DNA of 41,679 bases. It comes from a virus. A model generated the notes under the pieces. That model saw nothing but the letters and a program-made list of their open reading frames with translations, searched no databases and was not told the DNA's origin. Shown here in pieces: positions 1 to 7,917 of this stretch; within the stretch, counting starts at the first letter, position 1; every line of letters starts with the position of its first letter. The stretch is taken from positions 1 to 41,679 of IMG/VR virus record IMGVR_UViG_3300037086_000245. One strand, given 5' to 3'. Both the position numbers and the translations under genes were made by a program.

Positions 1-899
1 CGGAGACCGGTCTCGCCGCCACGCGGATACGGATGATCCTCATGAACCCGCTCTACAACGGCTGGATCCGGCGGCACCGGGGCAAGGACGAGACGCGGCG
101 ACCGGCACCCTGGCGGGCGACGCCACCCGTGTCAGACGAGCTGTGGGCACGTGTGGAGGAGGTCCGACGCGCCAAGACCCGGGGTGGGGGACCCAAGAAC
201 TGGGACCGCGTCGACCTGCTCGGCGGCCTCCTCGTGTGCGTCTGCGGGCGGCAGCTCCGTAACGACGGCACCTTCGCCGATGGCCGCCACCGCAAGCACC
301 ACGCGAAGCCGTGCGAGGCCTGGGGCCGCAAGGCCCGCCTCGGCGATCAGACATGGGAGGGGCCAGTGCTTGCGCAGGTCGCCGGCATCGCGCTCGACGA
401 CGCCACCATGGCGTCCGTCGTCGCGGCGCTCGGGTCGAACCACCAGCCGGTCGCGATCGACCGAGCACGGATCGATCGGCAGATCCGCGAGCTCGCGCTG
501 GAGCACGCCGGCGGCCTGCTCGGTGACGACACCTACCTCGCGCGCCTCAGGGCGCTCCGCGAGCAGCGGGACGCGATCGTGGAGCGAACTGCCCCGGGCC
601 TGCCCGGCCATCGCGCGGTCGAGTGGCTGCGCGCCCTCAGCGAGTCCTTCCAGACCGCAGACGTACCGAAGGAGAAGGCAGACCTGATGCACGCCATCTA
701 CGAGCGGATCACGGTCGCGGGCCCCTTGATCGTGGGCGTCCGGCTGACCCAGGCGGCCTACGCGCACGGATTGGCGCTGGCGCTGCCCGAAAAGGTTGAA
801 ATGGCGCGCCCGACAGGTGTTGGACGCGCGATTACAACCTGTAGCCTCCCGATCGAGGGCAGGGACGAGTGGATCGCCGCGGTCGAGCGATTGGCATGA
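1..899 (+). CDS. large serine recombinase (integrase), C-terminal part
   Basis: This is the C-terminal part of a large serine recombinase; the frame is open from base 3 without a start, so the gene enters from outside the window. The first residues end in an IRMILMNPLYNGWIRR stretch, typical of the end of the recombinase DNA-binding domain. A zinc beta-ribbon follows (CVCGRQL, then a Cys further on in KPCEAWG), then a helical stretch at about residues 150-190 that fits the coiled-coil tip, and a short tail. The catalytic domain is absent here, but a matching N-terminus (REST active-site serine) sits at 41448-41679 on the same strand. The stop overlaps the next gene as ATGA, so both are probably cotranslated. 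By family knowledge such enzymes integrate phage genomes at attP/attB. The family call is secure; identity with the right-edge fragment is inference. Confidence 0.9.
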   Translation, partial: ETGLAATRIRMILMNPLYNGWIRRHRGKDETRRPAPWRATPPVSDELWARVEEVRRAKTRGGGPKNWDRVDLLGGLLVCVCGRQLRNDGTFADGRHRKHHAKPCEAWGRKARLGDQTWEGPVLAQVAGIALDDATMASVVAALGSNHQPVAIDRARIDRQIRELALEHAGGLLGDDTYLARLRALREQRDAIVERTAPGLPGHRAVEWLRALSESFQTADVPKEKADLMHAIYERITVAGPLIVGVRLTQAAYAHGLALALPEKVEMARPTGVGRAITTCSLPIEGRDEWIAAVERLA

Positions 900-1192
900 G
901 AGACGGCTACCTGCGCGGCGCACTCTCGCGCCCAGCGACGCAACGCCAGCTAGACGTCCTCGCTGCCTTCGTTGCCGCTGGATCCGTCTCCGGCGCGGCC
1001 CGGCTCTTGGACATTCGGCCGAGCACAGTGAAACGTCACCTCGCCGACCTGCGTGCGCGGTCGGGTCTCACCACCCAGCAGCTGATCTACCGCGGACGCG
1101 CCCAGGGATGGCTCCTCGTGCCGGCTCTTGAGGGCGAGCGTGCGGAGCTGCATCGTTGGTCATTCGCGGATAGCCAGCAATCGTCCTCCTGA
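896..1192 (+). CDS. helix-turn-helix DNA-binding protein coupled to the integrase
   Basis: This is a 98-residue protein whose ATG overlaps the integrase stop (ATGA), which fixes the start and suggests translational coupling. Residues about 15-70 form a LuxR/GerE-like helix-turn-helix: QLDVLAAFVAAGSVSGAARL, then IRPSTVKRHLADLRARSGL, with the STVKRHL recognition-helix pattern. There is no sensor domain. Its place directly behind the integrase suggests control of integration or lysogeny, or a role as directionality factor, but nothing in the sequence proves this. The last 20 residues are polar and probably disordered. Confidence 0.72.
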   Translation: MRDGYLRGALSRPATQRQLDVLAAFVAAGSVSGAARLLDIRPSTVKRHLADLRARSGLTTQQLIYRGRAQGWLLVPALEGERAELHRWSFADSQQSSS

Positions 1193-1232
1193 TCCCGTCG
1201 ATCCGCGAGACTGTGGGGGCTCAGGGCATGGT

Positions 1233-1245
1233 CGCTTCCGAAGCG
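1233..1245. repeat. 13-bp palindrome CGCTTCCGAAGCG
   Basis: This is a perfect inverted repeat with 6-bp arms around one central base, in the short non-coding stretch after the HTH gene and upstream of the 1260-1297 promoter. It could be a regulator site or part of an attachment site, since attP of serine integrases usually lies near the integrase gene. No second copy was seen in the window. Confidence 0.4.
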
Positions 1246-1259
1246 CGGACCCCTGCCTA

Positions 1260-1297
1260 CTCTAAATCCTTTAGAGCTTCTGCTATGCTCCACAGCG
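1260..1297 (+). promoter_or_regulatory. promoter with palindromic operator, apparently leaderless
   Basis: A perfect palindrome CTCTAAA-TCC-TTTAGAG lies at 1260-1276 and covers the expected -35 region. A -10 hexamer TATGCT follows at 1284-1289. Seven bases later comes the GTG at 1297, which opens the AlbA-type gene, so the transcript would start at or next to the start codon. The AT-rich palindrome stands out from its GC-rich surroundings. Repression through it, perhaps by the winged-helix end of the downstream protein, is inference. Confidence 0.6.
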
Positions 1298-2742
1298 TGA
1301 GTACCACCAAGTCTCTGTCGATCGAGCAGCTCCAGCTCCTGCCGCAAGACGCCTTGGTCGAGTCGCTTCGAAGCCGGCCGGAGGACCAGTGGTTCGATCG
1401 GACCAGTGCGCGGACAAATGCGAAGCACATCGGAGACATCCTTGCGAGCCTCGCCAATGCCGAGGGGGGACTCCTCGTAATCGGGATAGCGGACGGACGG
1501 GTTGAGGGCGTCGCCGCGACGCGATCCTTGCTGAACGAATGGAAACAGGCTGCCGTCGATTTCACGGTGCCGCCAGTGCGTCATCGCTTCCGGCTGGTGC
1601 CTTGCATGAACGACGCTGGGGCACCGGATCAGCTCGCACTGATCGAGGTCGAGCCCAGCGAACATGTGCACGAGACGGTCCGTGGCGACACGATCCTTCG
1701 GATCGGCGACGAGAATCGCCGGCTCGGGCCAGTCCAGGCGATGGAGCTCCGATTCGACAAGGGCGAGTCGATCTACGACGGCACTGCCGTCAAGGGGGCT
1801 CGCGAGGCTGACCTGGAACCCGACCTGATGGATAAGTACGTGGCAGGCATCCGTGGCGTGCATCGGCCGAACATCGTGCTTCAGTCGCGCGGCCTCCTCG
1901 TTGGTCGCGACGGTGCGCTCGCGCCCACAGTGGCGGGCCTACTCGTGCTCGGGCGCGATCCACAACAAACGTTCCCGGAGGCGTATGTGCGCCTGATTCG
2001 ATACCGAGGATCGTCCCGAGAGACCGGGGTACGCGCCAACGTGATCCAAGACGTGGTATGCGGTGGTCCGATCACGGCCCAGATCGATGCCGCGCGACGC
2101 CGTCTGCGGCGGTGGATACCGGCCACGATCCGTCTCGGCGAGGCCGGCCGATTTGCCCGGGCGACGCTCATTCCGGAGTTTGCCTGGCTCGAGGCGATCG
2201 TAAACGCTGTCGTCCACCGCTCATACAGCATGGCAGGGGATCACACGAGGGTGGAGCTCTTCGATGACCGCCTCGAAGTCGAGAGCCCAGGCCGGTTGCC
2301 GGGACTGGTGCGCATCGAGAACCTTCGTTCGACGCGATTCGCCCGGAACCCTCGGATCGCCAGGGCGGTAGCCGACCTGGGTTACGGACGGGAACTTGGC
2401 GAGGGCGTGAATCGGATGTTCGAGGAGATGCAGCGGGCTGGCCTACCGGATCCGATCTATACGCAGGGATCGGCTTCCGTGCGGGTTACGTTTCTTGCTG
2501 ACACCCTATCCGGTCGCATCTTGGACGCCCTGCCCACGGGCCTAGAGCGGTTCGTGGAGTTTCTGAGTCGAACGGGCCGGGTCACCACTACCCAGGCCGT
2601 CGGGCTCATGCGGCTGTCGAGGCCGACGGCTCTGAACCACCTACATCACCTCGCGAGCCTCGGCCTCATCGAGCATGTTGGTACGTCGCTGAAGGATCCT
2701 CGCGGTTACTGGCGACTGCACCGGGGCGACGGTCTGCGGTGA
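1297..2742 (+). CDS. AlbA_2/Schlafen-like ATP-binding transcriptional regulator
   Basis: This 481-residue protein resembles the 'ATP-binding protein, RecG-like' family. The N-terminal third carries an AlbA_2 (Schlafen-type) domain: a FDRTSARTNAKHIGDILASL region, then GGLLVIGIADG. A GHKL-type ATPase domain follows, with an N-box EAIVNAVVHRSYS, a VELFDDRLEVESPGRLPG strand and an ARAVADLGYGRELGEGVNR loop. The C-terminus is a winged helix (TTTQAVGLMRLSRPTALNHL). GTG 1297 is chosen because a -10 box lies 7 bp upstream; the open frame extends further back but would cross the promoter. Relatives occur as stand-alone regulators and in mobile or defence loci; no enzymatic role is proven. Base composition is less extreme than in the virion genes, in keeping with cargo DNA. 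Confidence 0.82.
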   Translation: MSTTKSLSIEQLQLLPQDALVESLRSRPEDQWFDRTSARTNAKHIGDILASLANAEGGLLVIGIADGRVEGVAATRSLLNEWKQAAVDFTVPPVRHRFRLVPCMNDAGAPDQLALIEVEPSEHVHETVRGDTILRIGDENRRLGPVQAMELRFDKGESIYDGTAVKGAREADLEPDLMDKYVAGIRGVHRPNIVLQSRGLLVGRDGALAPTVAGLLVLGRDPQQTFPEAYVRLIRYRGSSRETGVRANVIQDVVCGGPITAQIDAARRRLRRWIPATIRLGEAGRFARATLIPEFAWLEAIVNAVVHRSYSMAGDHTRVELFDDRLEVESPGRLPGLVRIENLRSTRFARNPRIARAVADLGYGRELGEGVNRMFEEMQRAGLPDPIYTQGSASVRVTFLADTLSGRILDALPTGLERFVEFLSRTGRVTTTQAVGLMRLSRPTALNHLHHLASLGLIEHVGTSLKDPRGYWRLHRGDGLR

Positions 2743-2748
2743 CCTACT

Positions 2749-2796
2749 AGGATGGTGGCAACACTAAAACTTTTATAGCTGCCCTCTCGCCATCCT
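2749..2796. repeat. 7-bp inverted repeat between the regulator and toxin genes
   Basis: AGGATGG at 2749-2755 is mirrored by CCATCCT at 2790-2796 around an AT-rich 34-base loop. It starts 6 bp after the stop of the AlbA-type gene. A TACAAT box directly follows at 2798-2803. It could be a weak terminator or an operator; no T-run supports a terminator. Confidence 0.3.
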
Positions 2797-2894
2797 GTAC
2801 AATCACCGGGACAACCGTCAAAGCTCGGCACGTGGACGACGCGATTGCGTGTCGCTATGGCCCAGAAGGTACTAGACGCCTGAGATAGCGCAGG

Positions 2895-2903
2895 TGCTAT
2901 ATT
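2895..2903 (+). promoter_or_regulatory. extended -10 promoter of the toxin-antitoxin pair
   Basis: TGCTATATT is an extended -10 element (TG at 2895-2896, TATATT at 2898-2903). A partial -35, TAGACG, lies at 2873-2878. Transcription would begin near 2910, about 13 bases before the GTG at 2923, which argues against the earlier TTG at 2902 as start codon. Confidence 0.5.
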
Positions 2904-2922
2904 GAACCCGCTTGGTGGCCGC

Positions 2923-3315
2923 GTGGCCGCACCGATCTGGAAGGCATACGGATCCGATACGTTCGCGGACTGGCTTGCTGACTGCCACTTGGACCCGAGT
3001 GTCTTCATGCGGGTGTACGCCCATTTCGTCAACATCGTCGACAAGATCGAACTGAGCGGTCCGCACGCCGATGCGAAGTGGGTCAAGAAGCTTGAGGGGT
3101 ATGGCGGTCTCGGCGAAGCGCGCTACAACGACGGAACTGGCGCCTACCGGATGTTCTTCAAGTTCGGCAGACTCGGGCTCGAGCCCGTCGCGGTGTTCGC
3201 CGATGGAGACCGCAAGAACAGCGATGATTTCCCGCCCGAGCGATACGAGAAAGCCCTCCGGCTCGTCGATGCGTGCCTTGAATCCGAAGGCGTCGACGAA
3301 GCCAAGGATTGGTAG
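2923..3315 (+). CDS. HigB/RelE-like toxin
   Basis: This 130-residue protein resembles the RelE/HigB toxins of the phage-derived Gp49-like group. Visible hallmarks are a helical N-terminus (VFMRVYAHFVNIVDKIELSG), the turn WVKKLEGYGGLGEARYN, and the beta-hairpin YRMFFKFGRLGLEPVAVFAD followed by RKNSDDFPPERYEKALRLVD. In this family the toxin cuts mRNA on the ribosome; no catalytic residue can be assigned safely here. GTG 2923 is preferred because the upstream TTG lies inside the -10 box. The XRE protein begins 2 bp after the stop, the toxin-first order of HigBA systems. Confidence 0.78.
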   Translation: MAAPIWKAYGSDTFADWLADCHLDPSVFMRVYAHFVNIVDKIELSGPHADAKWVKKLEGYGGLGEARYNDGTGAYRMFFKFGRLGLEPVAVFADGDRKNSDDFPPERYEKALRLVDACLESEGVDEAKDW

Positions 3316-3317
3316 CC

Positions 3318-5087
3318 GTGCGTCGCTCTAGCGGTTGGGATCGGCTGCGATCTGTCGAGGCATCGCCTGAGTTTCGGGAATACCTGGCGCGAGAGTATCC
3401 ATATCGCACCGTGGCGCTGGCTGTTGTCGCGCTTCGGGGGCGCCATCAATTGTCTCAATCGGAACTCGCGACGCGCGCACACACAACTCAATCCGTGATC
3501 GCGCGTTTGGAGTCGGGCAAGCACCCGGCCGAGCTGCGACTGCTTCATCGCCTCGCGGTTTCCCTCGGTGAAACGTGGACGGTCTCGTTTGACCCGCCAG
3601 GGCTGGAGCCCTCCGAGACGCAGCTCCCCACAGGTGAAGGTGTGGCGGGACGGACAGACCGAGTCTTGATGCCCAGCAGGAGTGGCGACGATCTGCTCGA
3701 TGCGTTCAACGACGCGAACACATCGAGTGACTTTGCGGGAGCCCAAGAGGCCGCTGCAAAGATCGCGGCAGAACCATCGACTCCCCGCCGACGGGTCGCC
3801 CTGGCCCTCGCGAGTTACAACAGGGAGGATTACAAACTTGCAAGAGAGTGGGCGGAGGCCGCTCTGACGGGCGATCTGCCAGGCCCGTCACGAGAAACGG
3901 CGACGCTCGTGCTCGGACGCGCACTGATAAACCTTGATCACCCACGAATGGCGATCCAGGTTCTTCGGAAGGTGGCCGCCCACACACCAACCATCGGCTG
4001 GCTTCTCCCAGCCGCGATGGCAGATGCCTACGTCCAACTTGGCAATAACGACGCCGCCATGCGCGAGGCCGGCCGCGCGTTGGAGGCCGCCGACGACGTG
4101 CCTGAGGCGCGGTTCCATATCGCGCGCACTGCCTGGCATGCCGGCCGCGTCTGGGATGCCCTCGACCACGTTTCTCGGTATCGAGTGATGGTGCCGGGGA
4201 GCCTCCCGGGCCTCCTCCTGCACGCCTCGATCCTCGGATACCTTGGTACCCAACGTGAGGATCGCGAGGCGTTTGAATCTGCGCTCCGCCTGCTCCAGGT
4301 TGCTGCCACCGATACCGACAATTGCGAGGCGATCAGGCTCTCTGCTCTGACCGCCGCGAAGCTCGGTCGGTGGCGAGACGCCTTTCGCTGGTCCAGCCGC
4401 CTGATTCGACGGACCCGTCGAGCATGCAAGCATCCAGGTGGCGCGGACGCACACCGGCACGACATCGAGACTTACATCGTCCCGAGCGCGTTCGAGGCTC
4501 TTGGGGAACGTAACCCCGTTGCTCTTGAGCAGGCGGCGGACGAGGCAGAACGGCGCTTTGGTAGGTTGGCGTTCTTGGACTCGCAACGGGCACTTGCAAG
4601 AGCGCTGAAGGGGGACATCGCAGGTAGTCTGGCTGCGCTAGGTCGGACCGTGGAGACCCTGGCAGACGCCCCGTCTACGGACCAAGTCATTATTGCAGCG
4701 GCCTTTTACGGACGCGCCGAGTATGCCAAGGCGTTCGGGATCCTACGCCGCGTCGAGCACGATCTCACTCGCCCCGTCGGCATGCTTCGGTATCTCGAAT
4801 GCGCGATAGCTGCTGACAAGCTTGACGATGCCCGTCGCGTAGTTGGCCTCATCGCTGAGGGCGATGACGCCGCGGCGGACGTGGCCCGACTTGCACACGG
4901 CTTGCTTCAAGCGTTCGATCGCAAGGCGGCCAGGGGACTGCTGGTGACCGTCGCCGAGGCAGATCTGCGCTGGTTCCCACACTCCCCAACTGGCGAGATG
5001 CCGAGTCCGCGCCAGTCACCCTGGGAAGGCCGACACCATCGGACTACGCCGCTCCTCGATGGGCTCACGCGTCCACTGGTGCACTAG
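3318..5087 (+). CDS. XRE-family antitoxin fused to a long TPR-like domain
   Basis: This is a 589-residue protein. Residues about 38-95 are an XRE helix-turn-helix (LSQSELATRAHTTQSVIARL, then ESGKHPAELRLLHRLAVSLG), as in HigA antitoxins. The remaining roughly 450 residues are alpha-helical, Ala/Leu/Arg-rich repeats that look like TPR or Sel1-like units (for example YNREDYKLAREWAEAAL and YVQLGNNDAAMREAGRALEA). Usual HigA antitoxins are about 100 residues, so the helical extension is the oddity. GTG 3318, two bases past the toxin stop, is the likely start; an in-frame TTG at 3309 is the alternative. The extension may sense a partner or phage protein that releases the toxin, but that is speculation. 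Confidence 0.72.
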   Translation: MRRSSGWDRLRSVEASPEFREYLAREYPYRTVALAVVALRGRHQLSQSELATRAHTTQSVIARLESGKHPAELRLLHRLAVSLGETWTVSFDPPGLEPSETQLPTGEGVAGRTDRVLMPSRSGDDLLDAFNDANTSSDFAGAQEAAAKIAAEPSTPRRRVALALASYNREDYKLAREWAEAALTGDLPGPSRETATLVLGRALINLDHPRMAIQVLRKVAAHTPTIGWLLPAAMADAYVQLGNNDAAMREAGRALEAADDVPEARFHIARTAWHAGRVWDALDHVSRYRVMVPGSLPGLLLHASILGYLGTQREDREAFESALRLLQVAATDTDNCEAIRLSALTAAKLGRWRDAFRWSSRLIRRTRRACKHPGGADAHRHDIETYIVPSAFEALGERNPVALEQAADEAERRFGRLAFLDSQRALARALKGDIAGSLAALGRTVETLADAPSTDQVIIAAAFYGRAEYAKAFGILRRVEHDLTRPVGMLRYLECAIAADKLDDARRVVGLIAEGDDAAADVARLAHGLLQAFDRKAARGLLVTVAEADLRWFPHSPTGEMPSPRQSPWEGRHHRTTPLLDGLTRPLVH

Positions 5088-5447
5088 AGAGGGCGGCGGA
5101 ATCGCTGGTGGGGCTCCCCTTATCGTCGCGGTGACTCGGAAGAGCGACCGTGGCACCTCGACCACATGACACGGCGCGACCCCAGCCGTCGAGGGTGGCC
5201 CTGCAGGCGTAGCACCGCAGGGTAATAGACCGCAACATCGACCGGGCTCACGCTTGGCGAGCGATGACCCGACGCTCGGCGATGGCTTGTTCAGACACTG
5301 TTGGGGGCCCAAAGGATGCTTTAGGCCCGGGCTCGAACCTGCCCTTGACCGCGACGTTTCCCGCGCCGACGTCGACTGGCTGCGATCGGGCGTCACCAGC
5401 GTCGTGAGCGCCAGGGCCCGCACGTTCCCGGCAGGGCGAGCGGATCC
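5088..5447. other. 360-bp gene-poor gap with two adjacent hairpins
   Basis: No convincing gene was seen. The stretch holds CCCTGC/GCAGGG arms near 5198-5221 and two back-to-back hairpins at 5305-5343. The first pairs GGGCC-C-AAAG (5305-5314) with CTTT-A-GGCCC (5319-5328) around a GATG loop, with one C/A mismatch. The second is GGGC, an 8-base loop, GCCC. There is no T-run. They may be a factor-dependent terminator for the TPR gene or a small structured RNA. Confidence 0.4.
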
Positions 5448-5948
5448 ATGAAGCTCTGCACCGTCTGTGGCGTCGTCACGAGCCGATCGACTGGACGCTG
5501 CGGCGAGCATCCGCGCCTGTCGGGCATCGGTGCCAACCATCACGTCCACGCGGACCCGCGATGGGCTCGCCTGTCCAAACGGATGATCGCCCGCCACGTC
5601 GGCCAGTACGGCTACGTATGCCCTGGCGATGGTTCCGAGCATCCGGTGCATCCAACGCGTGACCTGACGCTCGACCACGTCTTGGCACTCATCGATGGTG
5701 GCGCGCCGTTCGACCCTGCCAACACCCGCGTGCTGTGCCGATCGAGGAACTCGGCCAACGGAGCGCGCCTCGTGAACGCAAGAAGGCTCGACCGGGGGTA
5801 CCCACACGCGGGTTCCGTCCTCGTGGAAGTCCGCGCCTCCCAATCGTGCGCACGCGGCCGGGTTTCGCGAATTATCCCGGCCGTCCCCGACGCCGCGCGC
5901 GACGACGGTGGCCCACGGGCGCCACGGTTGGCCCACATGGCGCGATGA
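5448..5948 (+). CDS. HNH endonuclease
   Basis: This 166-residue protein has a Cys pair at the N-terminus (CTVCG) and a later Cys in a zinc-ribbon-like setting, then an HNH core: LTLDHVLALIDGG (catalytic His in the DH pair), NTRVLC and RNSANG (the Asn/Cys part). Phage HNH enzymes next to terminase genes often assist DNA packaging, and its position upstream of the terminase fits. The last 50 residues, after NSANGARLVNARR, look unstructured and are rich in Arg and Ala, so the true end could differ. A convergent gene and a strong terminator follow. Confidence 0.8.
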   Translation: MKLCTVCGVVTSRSTGRCGEHPRLSGIGANHHVHADPRWARLSKRMIARHVGQYGYVCPGDGSEHPVHPTRDLTLDHVLALIDGGAPFDPANTRVLCRSRNSANGARLVNARRLDRGYPHAGSVLVEVRASQSCARGRVSRIIPAVPDAARDDGGPRAPRLAHMAR

Positions 5949-5984
5949 GAAACGCCACGGCCATCCGCGCGACCGAACGTGAAA

Positions 5985-6010
5985 GGGCCCTGGGTTCGTG
6001 CCCAGGGCCC
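5985..6010 (-). terminator. strong intrinsic terminator, 10-bp stem
   Basis: GGGCCCTGGG (5985-5994) pairs perfectly with CCCAGGGCCC (6001-6010) around a 6-base loop. Read on the minus strand it lies 25 bases after the stop of the 6035-6400 gene and is followed by TTTC. It also sits 36 bases past the HNH gene and may stop transcription from both sides. Confidence 0.75.
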
Positions 6011-6034
6011 GAGTCTCGGCTGGTTGCGGTCGGG

Positions 6035-6400
6035 CTATCCGGCGTCACCCTGGGAGCCCGCCTCCGGCACGGCAGCCTTGCGCCCGCGCGGGGCCCGCGT
6101 CCGGATCGGCTCGAGCTTCGGCGTCCTGGACTCCTTGGTCTTCCGGCCGCCGACGGCCTTGGGAGTGGCGACCGCCACCGGCTCCGGCTCGGTCGACAGC
6201 GCCTCGCTCGCCGTCCCGCCCTCGTCGGCCCTGCGAGCCAGCGCAGCCTTCCGGAGCTCCTTCGTGTACTGGTTCCAGTGGGGCTTGCACATCCGGCCCA
6301 GACCGTCCTTCTGGCTGGGCTGGGCCGGGAAGTCGCCGACCGGCGCCTCGTGCGCCTCGATCCCGAACTTCGCCGATCCGATGCACTTCCGCATGTCCGC
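6035..6400 (-). CDS. small cysteine-containing phage protein, own terminator
   Basis: This 121-residue protein of unknown function lies on the strand opposite the structural genes. The first half looks folded and conserved: MRKCIGSAKFGIEAHEAP, then DGLGRMCKPHWNQYTKEL, giving Cys and His residues that could bind zinc. The second half is a basic, Pro/Ala-rich tail (KTKESRTPKLEPIRTRAPR). GTG 6400 is chosen because AAAGGA lies 8 bases upstream; ATG 6394 is also possible. Its inverted orientation and private terminator are typical of a moron, a gene that can be expressed in the lysogen. Confidence 0.6.
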   Translation of the reverse strand, partial: ADMRKCIGSAKFGIEAHEAPVGDFPAQPSQKDGLGRMCKPHWNQYTKELRKAALARRADEGGTASEALSTEPEPVAVATPKAVGGRKTKESRTPKLEPIRTRAPRGRKAAVPEAGSQGDAG

Positions 6401-6504
6401 CACGTCCGTCGTCCTTTCGCTTGCCGTCGCCGATCTGGCGTTCGGCAGCCCATCCCTCACTCGGTTGGCGAGACGATGCAAGGCCGAAGATCGGGGGCCG
6501 CCTG

Positions 6505-7917
6505 ATGACGACGAAGACGCGCGTCGCCGTCACCCCGACCGCGGCCTGGCGCAACCGGATCACCGGTGCAGGTGAGGAGGCACCTGACCAGCTCCTTGCC
6601 AACCCGGCGAACTGGCGGATCCATCCGAAGGCGCAGCAGGACGCCCTCGCTGGGGCTCTCGACCAGGTCGGCTGGGTCCAACAGGTCCTCGTGAACCGGC
6701 GCTCGGGCTTCGTGGTCGACGGCCACGCCCGGGTGGCGCTCGCTCTCAGCCGCGGCGAGACGACCGTGCCGGTCCTGTACGTCGATCTCGAGCCCGAGGA
6801 GGAGGCGCTCGTCCTCGCCACCCTCGACCCGATCAGCGCGATGGCCGGCCGGGACGACGAGAAGCTCCGGACCCTCCTCTCCGAGATCACGGTGGACGAT
6901 GCCGGGCTCCTCGCCCTCCTCGGCGACCTGGCGGGCAACGATCCGAAGGCCGGCCTGACCGATCCGGACGAGGTGCCCGAGACGCCCGAGGAGCCCTACG
7001 TCAAGCCGGGCGAGCTGTACGTGCTCGGCGACCACCGCATCCTCTGCGGCGACGCAACGAACCCAGGGGACGTGGGCAGGCTGCTCGACGGGGCGGCACC
7101 GACGCTTCTCGCGACGGACCCGCCTTACGGGGTGCAGCTCGACCAGACCTGGCGCGACGGCGTCTACAACGGCCCGCGCAAGCGGGTGCGCGGCTGGGGC
7201 GTCGTCGCGGGCGCCGCCAAGCCGTACATGATGCGCGACGCCCCAGATGGCCAGCCCGACGGCAACGACGCCACACGGGCCACCCGTGGCGCCCACGGGC
7301 GAACCGCGGGCCATCGCCACACCACCATCAGCGGCGACGTCCGGGCGGACTGGTCCGAGGCATTCGCTCTCGTGCCCTCCCTCCAGGTTGGCTACGTCTG
7401 GTACGCGAGCGCCCACACCCAGGAGGTTCTATCCGGCCTCCTCGCCATCGGCTTCGAGCTGGCCCAGCAGATCATCTGGGACAAGGGCCTCTTCTCGATT
7501 GGGCGCTCCTGGTACCACTGGGCGCACGAGCCCTGCTTCGTGGTCCGCAAGCCGGGCGTGCCCAACCTCTTCATCGGCGAGCACGACCAGGCCACCATCT
7601 GGCGCGCCCCCTCACCCAAGCGGATCGGCTCGGGCTCCAAGGAGCACAAGGAGGACCACCCGACCCAGAAGCCCGTGGTCCTGTCCGAGATCCCCATCCG
7701 CAACCACCTGCGCCCGGGCGAGGCCGTGTACGAGCCCTTCAGCGGCTCAGGCACGACCCTCATGGCGGCCGAGACCCTGGGCCGGCGCTGCTACGCGATG
7801 GAGATCGACCCCAAGTACGTCCAGGTCGCCATCGAGCGGTGGCAGAACTTCACGGGCCGGCAGGCGGAGCGCCTGCCTGGCCCCAGCCCGCTGTCTGTGG
7901 CGAGTCAGATCAAATGA
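6505..7917 (+). CDS. ParB-like/DNA methyltransferase fusion (N6-A or N4-C)
   Basis: This is a 470-residue protein. Residues about 25-110 form a ParB/sulfiredoxin-like domain with the FVVDGHARVALAL motif. Residues about 180-455 form a DNA amino-methyltransferase of the beta type: motif IV DPPYGV at 205-210 comes before motif I FSGSGTT at 412-418. The substrate would be adenine N6 or cytosine N4. No restriction nuclease lies next to it, so it probably acts as an orphan modifier protecting phage DNA or marking it for packaging or regulation. ATG 6505 follows a 104-bp gap that must hold the divergent promoters of this gene and the 6035-6400 gene. A segment around residues 220-275 is rich in Gly, Arg and Thr and probably forms a loop between the motifs. 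Confidence 0.88.
   Translation: MTTKTRVAVTPTAAWRNRITGAGEEAPDQLLANPANWRIHPKAQQDALAGALDQVGWVQQVLVNRRSGFVVDGHARVALALSRGETTVPVLYVDLEPEEEALVLATLDPISAMAGRDDEKLRTLLSEITVDDAGLLALLGDLAGNDPKAGLTDPDEVPETPEEPYVKPGELYVLGDHRILCGDATNPGDVGRLLDGAAPTLLATDPPYGVQLDQTWRDGVYNGPRKRVRGWGVVAGAAKPYMMRDAPDGQPDGNDATRATRGAHGRTAGHRHTTISGDVRADWSEAFALVPSLQVGYVWYASAHTQEVLSGLLAIGFELAQQIIWDKGLFSIGRSWYHWAHEPCFVVRKPGVPNLFIGEHDQATIWRAPSPKRIGSGSKEHKEDHPTQKPVVLSEIPIRNHLRPGEAVYEPFSGSGTTLMAAETLGRRCYAMEIDPKYVQVAIERWQNFTGRQAERLPGPSPLSVASQIK

Noticed and set aside
1193-1260. Attachment site attP next to the integrase
   Set aside because: Only a short palindrome is present; without attL/attR or a second copy of the core it cannot be assigned.
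5320-5345. tRNA-like T-loop (GTTCGAGCC) on the minus strand
   Set aside because: The flanking T-stem has two mismatches out of five pairs and no acceptor, D-arm or anticodon arm can be built around it.
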